A program made the position numbers and the translations under genes. Shown here piece by piece: positions 1 through 5,494 of a stretch of 10,757 nt of DNA (within the stretch, counting starts at the first letter, position 1; the number at the start of each line of letters is the position of its first letter). This DNA is from Deltaproteobacteria bacterium (GTDB lineage Bacteria; Desulfobacterota; DSM-4660; Desulfatiglandales; HGW-15), in NCBI GenBank assembly GCA_019308985.1, contig JAFDHB010000120.1, forward strand, positions 1 to 10,757, written 5' to 3'. The notes beneath the pieces were generated by a model. The model was not told the origin of the DNA, searched no databases, and saw only the letters and a list, made by a program, of their open reading frames with translations.

Positions 1-119
1 TCCCCCACTGACAAGTCGCGAAAAGACGGCGCCCTCCCGCCAGTCACTCCAGAAAAGGCATCATCACCCGTTCTCCGTATCTGAGGAGGCATTTCAAAAG
101 GCTAAAGTGTTACAGGGAT

Positions 120-530
120 TCAGGATTTCTTCTTGGATGAGAGGTAATCTCGAGCCATGCAGATCCTCACACCCATGACTGTGTGCCTGAAATATTTCCC
201 GAAATGCTGGATGTCACCGGTCAAAAAGTAATCGGCCTTGGCAGAGATGGCGGCCATAAGAACAGGCTGGTCTTTGTCCTCCAAGTCTATGGGGCAACTT
301 AGGGTTGGGTCTGCCTCAATGACAACCTGGACATTCGCCAGGCAGGCCTTGAGCTTGTCCAGCTCCTTCGGCTTGGTGAGGTTCCGCTTTGCCTCTTCTA
401 TCACATACCTGGAAGCAAGCAAGACACAGTGCCCCTTTTTCTGAAGCTCCCATAGACGATCCAAGCCGAGGCTTCCGTATGCTGTGGAAAACAAGATGTT
501 TGCATCAAGGAAGAGCCGGTCCGGGTTCAT
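120..530 (-). CDS. PIN-domain ribonuclease toxin (VapC-like), partner of AbrB antitoxin
   Basis: This 136-residue protein is a PIN-domain nuclease, a family of Mg-dependent RNases that cleave RNA when freed from their antitoxin. The acidic residues expected of a PIN site are visible: D9 in FLDANILFS, E45/E46 in YVIEEAKRN, D85/D87 in DLEDKDQPVL and D106 in YFLTGDIQHFG. The length is normal for the family and the C-terminus looks complete. Its ATG overlaps the TGA of the AbrB-type antitoxin gene as ATGA (527-530), so the two are translationally coupled with the antitoxin first. The exact PIN subfamily is not certain, and the RNA target cannot be told from sequence. Confidence 0.9.
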   Translation of the reverse strand: MNPDRLFLDANILFSTAYGSLGLDRLWELQKKGHCVLLASRYVIEEAKRNLTKPKELDKLKACLANVQVVIEADPTLSCPIDLEDKDQPVLMAAISAKADYFLTGDIQHFGKYFRHTVMGVRICMARDYLSSKKKS

Positions 531-823
531 GCACCCTCCGGTTTGCTGTGGGATATCTCGTCGGGGTTGAGCCCCATCCTGCGTACCTCTTCAACGGCTG
601 CCGCATAGTCCTCCTGCGTAACCGCGTTGTTTAAGAGAAACTCGGCCTTGCGTTGGGGCGTATATATTTCGACGGGCAGTGTGACAACCGGGCGCAAAAG
701 GACCCCATCCGGCCTGGCCTCCACGCTCACCAGGGAGCCTTCTTCCAAGCCATAGCTCCGGCGGATAGGCGCGGGAATGACAACCGTGCCCCGCCTTCCG
801 ACTTTAGTAGTTTCTACACGCAT
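527..823 (-). CDS. AbrB/MazE-type antitoxin (SpoVT-AbrB fold)
   Basis: This 98-residue protein carries a swapped-hairpin AbrB DNA-binding domain at residues 3-50, with the pattern KVGRRGTVVIPAPIRR followed by a GLEEG turn and VSVEARPDGVLLRP. The C-terminal part (about 52-98) would wrap the PIN partner, as antitoxins of this class do. The start is set by a near-perfect Shine-Dalgarno, GGAGGTGAT on the minus strand at 828-836, a few bases before ATG. It is the first gene of the pair and overlaps the PIN gene by 4 nt. It is probably autoregulated through the palindrome in its promoter (see 845-873). Confidence 0.9.
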   Translation of the reverse strand: MRVETTKVGRRGTVVIPAPIRRSYGLEEGSLVSVEARPDGVLLRPVVTLPVEIYTPQRKAEFLLNNAVTQEDYAAAVEEVRRMGLNPDEISHSKPEGA

Positions 824-844
824 GTTTGATCACCTCCGAACGTC

Positions 845-873
845 AGGATATCGGAAATTCCGATATTCGTCAA
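845..873 (-). promoter_or_regulatory. sigma70-type promoter with palindromic operator for the AbrB-PIN module
   Basis: On the minus strand TTGACG (868-873) is followed by a 17-bp spacer and TATCCT (845-850). A perfect 19-bp palindrome, 9-bp arms atatcggaa/ttccgatat around one central base, lies at 848-866. It fills nearly the whole spacer and touches the -10 box. AbrB-type antitoxins bind such palindromes in their own promoters, so this is the likely autoregulatory operator. The boxes and the palindrome are seen; the repressor role is inferred. Confidence 0.75.
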
Positions 874-962
874 GAGGGAAATACACGGGACGCCCTTAAG
901 ATTATAAAATTCTCATCTTAGCGCGCGCCCGAAGGACGCTAGCTTCCGGCCCGAGACCGTTC

Positions 963-1111
963 GAGACCTTTGCAGAAGCTACCAAGAATTGTCGAGGCCT
1001 TTGGAAATCATTCCCAGAATTGTCAGGTTGAAACGGACGGGGTGGAACCCGTCCCTCCAGGGACCATCGATACTATGTTGCTGTACCCAAAATGGGTTTT
1101 GCAAAGGCCTC
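963..1111 (+). repeat. MITE-like repeat, copy 1, with terminal inverted repeats
   Basis: The left end is gagacctttgcagaa (963-977) and the right end ttttgcaaaggcctc (1097-1111), which are imperfect inverted repeats. Inside the left part are two imperfect 31-bp tandem units (963-993 and 994-1024), each beginning gagrcctttg and ending agaattgtc. A 7-bp stem GGACGGG/CCCGTCC follows at 1035-1054 with a 6-nt loop. Positions 963-1059 match 3722-3818 with only three mismatches. A shared flank (ggacgcccttaa...aaaattct) lies near 889-914 and 3697-3720. I see no coding potential. The rest of the gap 874-1209 holds repeat fragments related to 4830-4880 and nothing else I can name. Confidence 0.75.
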
Positions 1112-1209
1112 CTAAGGATCTTATCGGAACAGACCATACCGAGAAGTTTCTTATCCCGTGGGGATTTCGCCAGCTTCAAGCAAAATGAGGGGCGAAAGGA
1201 AGCCGCCCT

Positions 1210-1473
1210 CTATTTGGTTCTCATGGCTCTTTCTTGCATGACCTTTTCATGAAGCCACACCTTGATGAGTGCTGCCCGATCCACTCCTATAGACTTCCTG
1301 ATTTGATCGATCTCTTTAACGAGAGACTCGCTGATGTCCAGAGTAATTCGAACTTTCCTCCCCGGCTTGGTAATGACTGCCTTTTCAAGGTCGATGAGGT
1401 CATGAAGATCCTCTCCTTGATCGAATCGCAGATCAAATTCTTCATTATTCTTCGCTAACTTTTTCTTGCTCAT
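1210..1473 (-). CDS. brnA: BrnA-type (RHH/CopG) antitoxin
   Basis: This 87-residue protein ends in a ribbon-helix-helix segment of the BrnA type: a beta strand KVRITLDIS, helix ESLVKEIDQIRKSIGV, and a helix with the hallmark DRAALIKVWLHEKV. The N-terminal 35 residues (rich in D/E and L) would bind the BrnT toxin. The start at 1473 is supported by a perfect Shine-Dalgarno, AAGGAGGTGA on the minus strand at 1480-1489, 6 nt from ATG. The gene overlaps the end of brnT by 29 nt, the usual toxin-first BrnTA order. The antitoxin is intact although its toxin is not. Confidence 0.85.
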   Translation of the reverse strand: MSKKKLAKNNEEFDLRFDQGEDLHDLIDLEKAVITKPGRKVRITLDISESLVKEIDQIRKSIGVDRAALIKVWLHEKVMQERAMRTK

Positions 1474-1726
1474 AAAGTCTCACCTCCTTCTTTCTCGAGC
1501 GTCTCAGAGAGACGATACGGATAGCCCCTTTTCGCATGGTATAGATGGCTGACCATAATTGCTTCCCTATTCGGACTATTATCAAGATATATCGGTTCTC
1601 AAGAGGATATGGGGCTTTGATTTCAATGCGTTCAGGATCATCCCACAAGGCCTTGGCTGACTCGAAATTGACTTGATGTTTTTTCTTGTTGCTTCGGCTC
1701 TTTCTGGAATCTCATTCAAATTTCCT
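1445..1726 (-). pseudogene. brnT: BrnT RNase toxin, inactivated by start-codon loss and a nonsense codon
   Basis: BrnT is a RelE-like ribonuclease of about 90 residues that usually starts MKFEWD. Here the minus strand from 1726 reads AGG AAA TTT GAA TGA GAT, that is [M]KFE*D: the start is AGG instead of ATG and codon 5 is TGA (1712-1714) instead of TGG. After the stop the frame continues cleanly as DSRKSRSNKKKHQVNFESAK and then ALWDDPERIE, and on to IRIVSLRRSRKKEVRLYE at the end, as in intact BrnT. A TTG at 1646-1648 could start a 67-residue fragment lacking the N-terminal third, but I see no ribosome site for it. The promoter remains (1733-1760). Confidence 0.8.
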
Positions 1727-1732
1727 ACAGAT

Positions 1733-1760
1733 ACTATAGAAAAACTGTATTGATTTGCAA
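1733..1760 (-). promoter_or_regulatory. brnTA promoter with leaderless geometry
   Basis: On the minus strand TTGCAA (1755-1760), a 16-bp spacer and TATAGT (1733-1738) are followed by exactly 6 nt and then AGG at 1724-1726, the position of the original brnT start codon. No Shine-Dalgarno stands before that codon, so the ancestral toxin mRNA would have begun at its start codon. The same spacing occurs at 4752-4779 and 10269-10296. Confidence 0.6.
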
Positions 1761-2078
1761 CAAGAAAGGGCCTCTCCTAGACGACAAGGAGTGGAGCCCT
1801 TGAATTTCTAAGCCTCTTGTCTCACGGCGTAAGCAAAGACGTAGAGACGGGGACGGGCGTAATGGGTAACAGGGGACGCGAGAGACCGCAGAAGGACGCG
1901 TGTCTTTTACTTGATTAGCTGACGCAAAGACGCGCCGGTACCATCTTCCGGGGGCTCCCAGGAGAAATAAGCTGCGCATTTCACAGGGAGACGGGGCAGG
2001 CAAAGGCGCAAAGGCAAAAAAAATCAATAAATATCCGCGGACCAGGGTAGATCAAGAAAATGAATTGAGAGTAGCACT
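1761..2078. other. Repeat-rich intergenic stretch without genes
   Basis: No credible gene is present. The stretch holds pieces of dispersed repeats: gtagagacggggacg (about 1841, again near 8353) and ggtaccatcttccgg (about 1939), which is part of the 114-bp repeat at 2841 and 9434. A segment near 1978 (tttcacagggagacggggcaggc) resembles 5412-5432. An open frame on the minus strand (1734-2027) has the low-complexity S/R/P-rich composition of non-coding sequence. Confidence 0.6.
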
Positions 2079-2089
2079 TTGACTGAGGG

Positions 2090-2126
2090 TTGACTTTTGA
2101 GACAGATGGTATATATTGGTATATAT
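2090..2126 (+). promoter_or_regulatory. vapBC promoter with tandem 10-bp operator repeats
   Basis: TTGACT (2090-2095), a 16-bp spacer and TATATT (2112-2117) form a promoter ahead of vapB. Two head-to-tail copies of TGGTATATAT (2107-2116 and 2117-2126) cover the -10 box and the expected start point. Tandem repeats here are a plausible VapB operator, which would occlude polymerase. A second TTGACT lies at 2079-2084 as part of a short direct repeat. Confidence 0.6.
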
Positions 2127-2151
2127 CTATCTCACGGGAGGGAAGTAGGCT

Positions 2152-2382
2152 ATGGAATCAATAGCAAAAATATTTAAGAATGGTCGATCTCAGGCAGTCC
2201 GGTTACCAAAAGCGTTTCGTTTTAGGGGCAATGAAGTGAAAATCAGCAAAAAGGGTAACAAAGTAATCCTTGAACCACTTGAAAAAAGCGAGTGGCCAGA
2301 GGGGTTCTGGGATCTCTTCACTGTTGACCCGGATTTCAAAACACCTGAAGCGTTGCCATCAAAAAGCTTTAGTCTGGATTAG
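2152..2382 (+). CDS. vapB: VapB/VagC-type antitoxin (AbrB/MazE fold)
   Basis: This 76-residue protein opens with the VagC/VapB signature AKIFKNGRSQAVRLPKAFRF, then GNEVKISKKGNKVILEPL, the AbrB-like DNA-binding domain at residues 3-45. The rest, with the WPEGFWDLF segment and an acidic tail, is where such antitoxins grip VapC. A ribosome site GGGAGGG (2136-2142) precedes the ATG. It lies 11 nt upstream of vapC and is the first gene of the operon. It likely neutralises VapC and, with it, represses the promoter at 2090-2126. Confidence 0.92.
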   Translation: MESIAKIFKNGRSQAVRLPKAFRFRGNEVKISKKGNKVILEPLEKSEWPEGFWDLFTVDPDFKTPEALPSKSFSLD

Positions 2383-2393
2383 ACGAGGGACAA

Positions 2394-2822
2394 GTGTACC
2401 TGCTCGACACGAATATCATCAGCTATTGGATGCGTGGTGATAAGAGAATAATCGACCGGATCAAAAAGCACTCCCCAGCGGAATTATCCCTGTCAACCAT
2501 TACCCTGGCTGAAATATTATATGGTATAGAGAAATCCCCGGTCAAAAAGAAAGAAAGGCGATTGAAAATAGAAGAGATAGCATCGTTATTGAACCTGTAT
2601 TCTTTTGATGAGGCAGCGGCCAGGAAATATGCTTTCATACGGGCGCAACTTGAAAGAGAAGGTACGGTGATCAGTGAAAGAGATACTCAGATTGCCTCTA
2701 TTGCTATGGCAAACAAACTAGCTGTTGTCACTCATAATGTGAAAGAATTTGATCGGATCGCCAAATTGAAAGTCGAGGATTGGGCAACCGAACAGAAGCG
2801 TGGGAAACGGGGAGGTGCTTGA
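2394..2822 (+). CDS. vapC: VapC PIN-domain ribonuclease toxin
   Basis: A 142-residue PIN RNase of the classical VapC group. Catalytic acids are D5 in YLLDTNIIS, E40 in ITLAEILYG, D97 in ISERDTQIA and D120 (with N115) in VVTHNVKEFDRI. VapC enzymes of this group often cut initiator tRNA or other tRNAs in the anticodon loop; the target here is not predictable. The start is GTG at 2394, placed by GAGGG at 2385-2389 and by the family's usual MYLLDTN beginning. After the normal final strand (KVEDW) there are about 12 extra basic/Gly residues (ATEQKRGKRGGA), probably because the original stop was lost and translation now runs toward the repeat at 2841. Confidence 0.93.
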   Translation: MYLLDTNIISYWMRGDKRIIDRIKKHSPAELSLSTITLAEILYGIEKSPVKKKERRLKIEEIASLLNLYSFDEAAARKYAFIRAQLEREGTVISERDTQIASIAMANKLAVVTHNVKEFDRIAKLKVEDWATEQKRGKRGGA

Positions 2823-2840
2823 ATATTGCAAAGGGGAGAA

Positions 2841-2954
2841 AAAAAGGGGGCAGACCTATTTTTGCTTGCACCACGGAGGCACCCCAGTACGTTCTTACAG
2901 ACCTACCCTGGTACCATCTTCCGGAGCTACAGGGCAAGCGGGGGTAAACAGAGG
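2841..2954 (+). repeat. 114-bp dispersed repeat, copy A
   Basis: The sequence aaaaaggggg...gtaaacagagg matches 9434-9547 over all 114 bp with five mismatches, four of them in the first 20 bp. It can fold: ACCCC (2881-2885) with GGGGT (2941-2945), and inside CCCTG (2906-2910) with CAGGG (2930-2934). It sits between vapC and the parD promoter region. It has no plausible reading frame. The leading agacctatttttg part belongs to a wider motif seen also near 8275 and 10472. Confidence 0.85.
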
Positions 2955-3017
2955 ATGGAAACGTGCTCACGGCGGTCTTTACGGCCTTATTGTAAATACT
3001 AATTGGAGGTGATTATT

Positions 3018-3206
3018 ATGGAAACTGGTAGTATCAAAGAGGAAGCTCAGGCTTTGCTGAAAGATCTGCCTGAAAACGCAACGTGGGACGATTTGATGTA
3101 CAAGATATATGTTCGTCAGGCCATTGAAGCCGGTTTAGAGGATAGCAAGGCTGGTAAGACAATGGATGTGAGAGAGGTTCGTTCCAGGTTTGGGTTGTCA
3201 AAATGA
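3018..3206 (+). CDS. ParD/RelB-type antitoxin (small addiction-module antitoxin family)
   Basis: A 62-residue acidic helical protein, with the pattern EEAQALLKDLPENATWDDL MYKIYVRQ followed by AIEAGLEDSKAGKTM and a VREVRSRFGLSK tail. This is the recognisable antitoxin type found beside ParE/RelE toxins (ATWDDLMYxIYVRQxIExGLxDxxxG). The true start is ATG at 3018, set by GGAGGTGAT at 3005-3013; a TTG at 3003 in the same frame would overlap the ribosome site and is not used. It overlaps the toxin start as ATGA (3203-3206). I cannot firmly identify its promoter. It appears intact, while the toxin is truncated. Confidence 0.85.
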   Translation: METGSIKEEAQALLKDLPENATWDDLMYKIYVRQAIEAGLEDSKAGKTMDVREVRSRFGLSK

Positions 3207-3598
3207 GGGTACATTGGACAGAGAACGCAGTGAAGCATCTTCTAGGTATCTATGAGTATATTTCGCAGAATTCTCCCTTTTATGCTGAAAGAATGGTGGA
3301 TAAATTGACGAAAAGGTCTGAACAAATTGCTGCCTTTCCGATGTCCGGGAGGAAGGTGCCAGAATATCCTGGAGAGGATGTGGCATCGGGGACGTTGCCA
3401 ACTTGTAAACTTATGAATCCAATTCAGGCCCCAGCTAAACGGAATGCTGGAGAGGGACGTAGCGAAAATAAACATCTCGCGCCCGCGCAAGTATCTGGTC
3501 TTTTCTGTCTATTTGGCCTGCCTGGTATGTCTCGTCTATTTAATGACGCGAAAGAAGGGGGGAACGCGAGAAAAGCGAGACAGCCAGGAGAGGGATAA
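3203..3598 (+). pseudogene. ParE/RelE-family toxin truncated after residue 60, fused to unrelated frame
   Basis: The first 60 residues are a clear ParE/RelE N-terminal half: VHWTENAVKHLLGIYEYISQ, PFYAERMVDKLTKRSEQIAAFPMSGRKVPEYPGEDV. Family members then continue with a core strand (typically xGxYRIIYxI) and a C-terminal strand carrying functional residues, for a total near 95-100. Here, from about 3383, the frame enters sequence with no such features (ASGTLPTCKLMN... to the stop at 3598), Cys-, Gly- and Arg-rich and not protein-like. The junction begins with ggggacgttg, which resembles other intergenic repeats. The toxin is therefore very likely dead, with its antitoxin preserved upstream. 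Confidence 0.75.
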
Positions 3599-3721
3599 GG
3601 GGGGACCTTTGAAGGAAGATTTTCTTGGACGGCAACACGGTTGCCTTGGTCCAAAGACGACAATGCGGTTGCCTCGCTCCATATTGAGTAGGTGGGGACG
3701 CCCTTAAAATTGTAAAATTCT
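3383..3721. other. Non-coding stretch that replaces the parE 3' end
   Basis: No gene is recognisable apart from the run-on frame of the broken ParE. The left part (3389-3425) resembles the ggggac...cttgaatatgtcaataag type sequence at 10536-10560. The right end (3697-3720) is the flank shared with the first MITE-like copy near 889-914. Confidence 0.5.
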
Positions 3722-3895
3722 GAGACCTTTGCAGAACCTACCAAGAATTGTCGAGACCTTTGGAAATCATTCCCAGAATTGTCAGGTTGAAGCGGACGGG
3801 GTGGAACCCGTCCCTCCAAGACGTGAGCCTTTTCATTGTGTTTTGGACCAAGGCAGCCGTGTTGGTGGTCTTAAGAGGAGTTTTTCAAAGGTCTC
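3722..3895 (+). repeat. MITE-like repeat, copy 2, with terminal inverted repeats
   Basis: Left end gagacctttgcagaa (3722-3736) and right end tttttcaaaggtctc (3881-3895) are inverted repeats; one more flanking base pair (t3721/a3896) also pairs. The two 31-bp tandem units are at 3722-3752 and 3753-3783, and the GGACGGG/CCCGTCC hairpin at 3794-3813. The left 97 bp match copy 1 at 97% but the inner right part differs in sequence and length, as if different internal deletions of a larger IS had occurred. No target-site duplication is obvious. Confidence 0.75.
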
Positions 3896-3946
3896 AGGGG
3901 AGGTGGGGCGGGCACTTCAAGAGGTGGGCACAGGATCAGGGGTCGG

Positions 3947-4246
3947 TCAGCACGGGAGATCAGCAGTATGCAACCAGTCCTCCATTGAGACATTCAGGTG
4001 AAGATTCCTTGCCCTCAACTGGGAGAGGAATTCCCAGGGATTCCATCCCAGCTCTTCGCAGACTTCTTTCTGGCTCAATTCACCGCGGCTGTATTTCGCC
4101 AGCAGTCGGTCTTGCTTATCGGCGGAGAATCCCTTGCGTAGAACTTCACGCAGGTATGCAGAACGGTCCAACTTCAGTTCCTGGACAAATTGGTCTATCT
4201 CCTCCAGCAAATCCTCAGGTATTCTTATTGTCGTGGGTTTGGTCAT
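3947..4246 (-). CDS. Two-domain antitoxin: ribbon-helix-helix + UPF0175-like helical domain
   Basis: A 99-residue protein. Residues 3-40 are a ribbon-helix-helix DNA-binding unit (KPTTIRIPEDLLEEIDQFVQ, LKLDRSAYLREVLRKGF). Residues 44-90 resemble the UPF0175 domain: LLAKYSRGELSQKEVCEELG, WNPWEFLSQLRARNLHLNVS, a helix-turn-helix-like region common in antitoxins of DUF3368 PIN proteins. The start is set by GGAGG on the minus strand at 4253-4257, 6 nt before ATG. It lies second in its operon and overlaps the toxin end by 32 nt (4215-4246). It probably neutralises the PIN protein and represses the operon. Confidence 0.85.
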   Translation of the reverse strand: MTKPTTIRIPEDLLEEIDQFVQELKLDRSAYLREVLRKGFSADKQDRLLAKYSRGELSQKEVCEELGWNPWEFLSQLRARNLHLNVSMEDWLHTADLPC

Positions 4247-4745
4247 GACTTTCCTCCATTAACTTAACCAGGGCATCGGCGATTATCTCAGGGGAATATC
4301 TTCCGAGCACGGCGAGCTTTTCGAGAGAATCCCGTGCCTTCTTGAGCGATATTTTCCTCAGCCCAAAGAGCTCGACAACAATCTTGGGGGTGATAATGTA
4401 GGGGACCTTCAGGAATCTCGCCGCCTTGATCGCTTTACCGTCATCTGTGGCAAAGAGGGCCCCTTTTCGTTCATAGGCTAATTCCAGTGCATCCTTCTCC
4501 CCTTTATGGAGAGTAATTGGCAACAACAGGTTGCTGCGGAGGGGGCTTTGCACCTCGATCGCCCCTTTTGAAAAGAACTCTGCGATTGCGGCCGCGTCCG
4601 GATAGTTCCTTGTTAGATCTTCTGAGGCGACCTCAGCGATTACCGATTCGGGCACGATCACTTCGAACATGTCACACACAGCTTCGGCTAGGTCGCATTT
4701 TGCCAGTAAAATCAACGTGCTACTATCAGCTACAATTTGGATCAT
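4215..4745 (-). CDS. DUF3368-type PIN-domain toxin
   Basis: A 176-residue PIN protein of the DUF3368 group, widespread in archaea and bacteria as the toxin of UPF0175 antitoxins. Visible site residues are D7 in IVADSSTLILLAK, E38 in VPESVIAEV, D85 in GEKDALELA and D101/D102 in LFATDDGKAIKAA; all four regions look intact. The C-terminal helical part with LGRYSPEIIADALVKLMEE is normal. It is the first gene of a toxin-first operon. There is no Shine-Dalgarno before the ATG at 4743-4745; the promoter instead suggests a leaderless message (see 4752-4779). The protein should be functional. Confidence 0.88.
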   Translation of the reverse strand: MIQIVADSSTLILLAKCDLAEAVCDMFEVIVPESVIAEVASEDLTRNYPDAAAIAEFFSKGAIEVQSPLRSNLLLPITLHKGEKDALELAYERKGALFATDDGKAIKAARFLKVPYIITPKIVVELFGLRKISLKKARDSLEKLAVLGRYSPEIIADALVKLMEESHDQTHDNKNT

Positions 4746-4751
4746 TTGATA

Positions 4752-4779
4752 GAATTAAATGGTACACGATTTCCAACAA
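4752..4779 (-). promoter_or_regulatory. Promoter of the DUF3368/RHH module, leaderless geometry
   Basis: On the minus strand TTGTTG (4774-4779), a 16-bp spacer and TAATTC (4752-4757) stand exactly 6 nt before the toxin ATG. The -35 and -10 matches are moderate, but the spacing equals that of the relE and brnT promoters in this window. Two direct copies of GTGTAC (minus strand; 4762-4767 and 4782-4787 on plus as gtacac) bracket the -35 box and could be operator half-sites. Confidence 0.5.
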
Positions 4780-5122
4780 ATGTACACCAAGGAGATGGCC
4801 TTGTCAAGGGGGAAGACCGGCACGTCCTCAAAATTCTAAGATTGTCATCTCACGCCCGCGCCCGAAGGACGCTCGAGTGCGCCCCAGTGGAACAGTGGAT
4901 AGATTCCACGGGGCAAGCGGAGGCGCAGAGAATCAAAGTAAGCAGGACGGGAAGAAGTTATTTGTTAATGGTTATTTGTTGTCAGTGAGTAAAAAAGGGG
5001 CACCCCTAGAGGAAGCGACGAGTGAGAGACCGCTGGAGGTTGGAGGGAAGAGGCAAGAGAGAGTGAGCAGAAAGCTGTTCACAGGAATTGCAGGTCGATA
5101 TCGAAAAAAATGGTGTAGATGT
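4780..5122. other. Repeat remnants without genes
   Basis: I see no gene here. Fragments include cgcccgcgcccgaaggacgct (about 4854), almost the same as the sequence near 922-942; cacggggcaagcggaggcgcagaga (about 4908); ttatttgttaatggttatttg (about 4958), similar to 8392-8404; and aaaaaaggggcacccctagagg (4991-5012), similar to 10303-10327. A long open frame on the plus strand from 4517 crosses this region only because its start is antisense to the DUF3368 gene. Confidence 0.55.
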
Positions 5123-5400
5123 GTGAGAGAAGAATTGGCTCAGTTGTGCTGGCGGATTGAAAACGAAGTCGCCGACATAAGGAAAATCAAGGAATTTGCT
5201 CTCAAAAGGTGGGAAAAGGCCTTGATAGATGGAGACTATCTTGGCAGCGTGGCTTTTGATTTGGACAGTTTTTATCAGGGGTAGAACGGATATTTGCTGC
5301 CATCGCTAAATCGATCGACAGATCAGTCCCCTCTGGTGACAAATGGCACAGAAGTCTACTGGTGCAAATGACGGAAGAGATTGCCGGAATCCGGCCTGCT
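5123..5400 (+). pseudogene. HepT-like (HEPN) toxin relic: one-base frameshift and lost C-terminus
   Basis: The frame from GTG 5123 reads REELAQLCWRIENEVADIRK, then RWEKALIDGDYLGSVAFDLDSFYQG and a TAG at 5282. The other frame from 5281 continues as VERIFAAIAKSIDRSVPSGD, then KWHRSLLVQMTEEIAGIRPA. Joined, this is the unmistakable N-terminal two thirds of the HepT-like family (W..A...GD.YL.SVA..L..FY.GVERIF..IA..ID...PSG..WH..LL.QM..E..G.RP). The break is at a run of four Gs (5278-5281) where five are needed. After 5400 the family normally continues with the HEPN part containing R-x4-6-H; here repeat-like sequence (gggctacgcacttcacgggg) begins. The start is uncertain. No nucleotidyltransferase partner is visible upstream. 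Confidence 0.75.
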
Positions 5401-5494
5401 GGGCTACGCACTTCACGGGGCAGGCGGGGTAAGGACTTAGGATCGGGGGACCAAGAAATACCCATCAACAAAGAAAAACGAGAAAAGCATATTG

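Noticed and set aside
1190..1208. A terminator after brnA (GGGCG/CGCCC)
   Set aside because: The stem is only 5 bp with a long loop, and the following sequence on the minus strand lacks a real T-run.
1734..2027. A 97-residue open frame on the minus strand
   Set aside because: Its composition (many P, S, R, L) is typical of GC-rich non-coding repeats, it has no ribosome site, and part of it is a fragment of the 114-bp repeat.
3424..3819. A 131-residue open frame on the minus strand
   Set aside because: It crosses the MITE-like repeat and the ParE run-on region; no motif or ribosome site supports it.
3748..4248. A 166-residue open frame on the plus strand
   Set aside because: It starts in the MITE-like repeat and then runs antisense to the RHH/UPF0175-like antitoxin; the translation is low-quality and has no family likeness.
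4517..5284. A 255-residue open frame on the plus strand
   Set aside because: Its first third is antisense to the DUF3368 gene and its middle crosses repeat fragments; only the last part (from about 5123) is real sequence, the frameshifted HepT-like relic.
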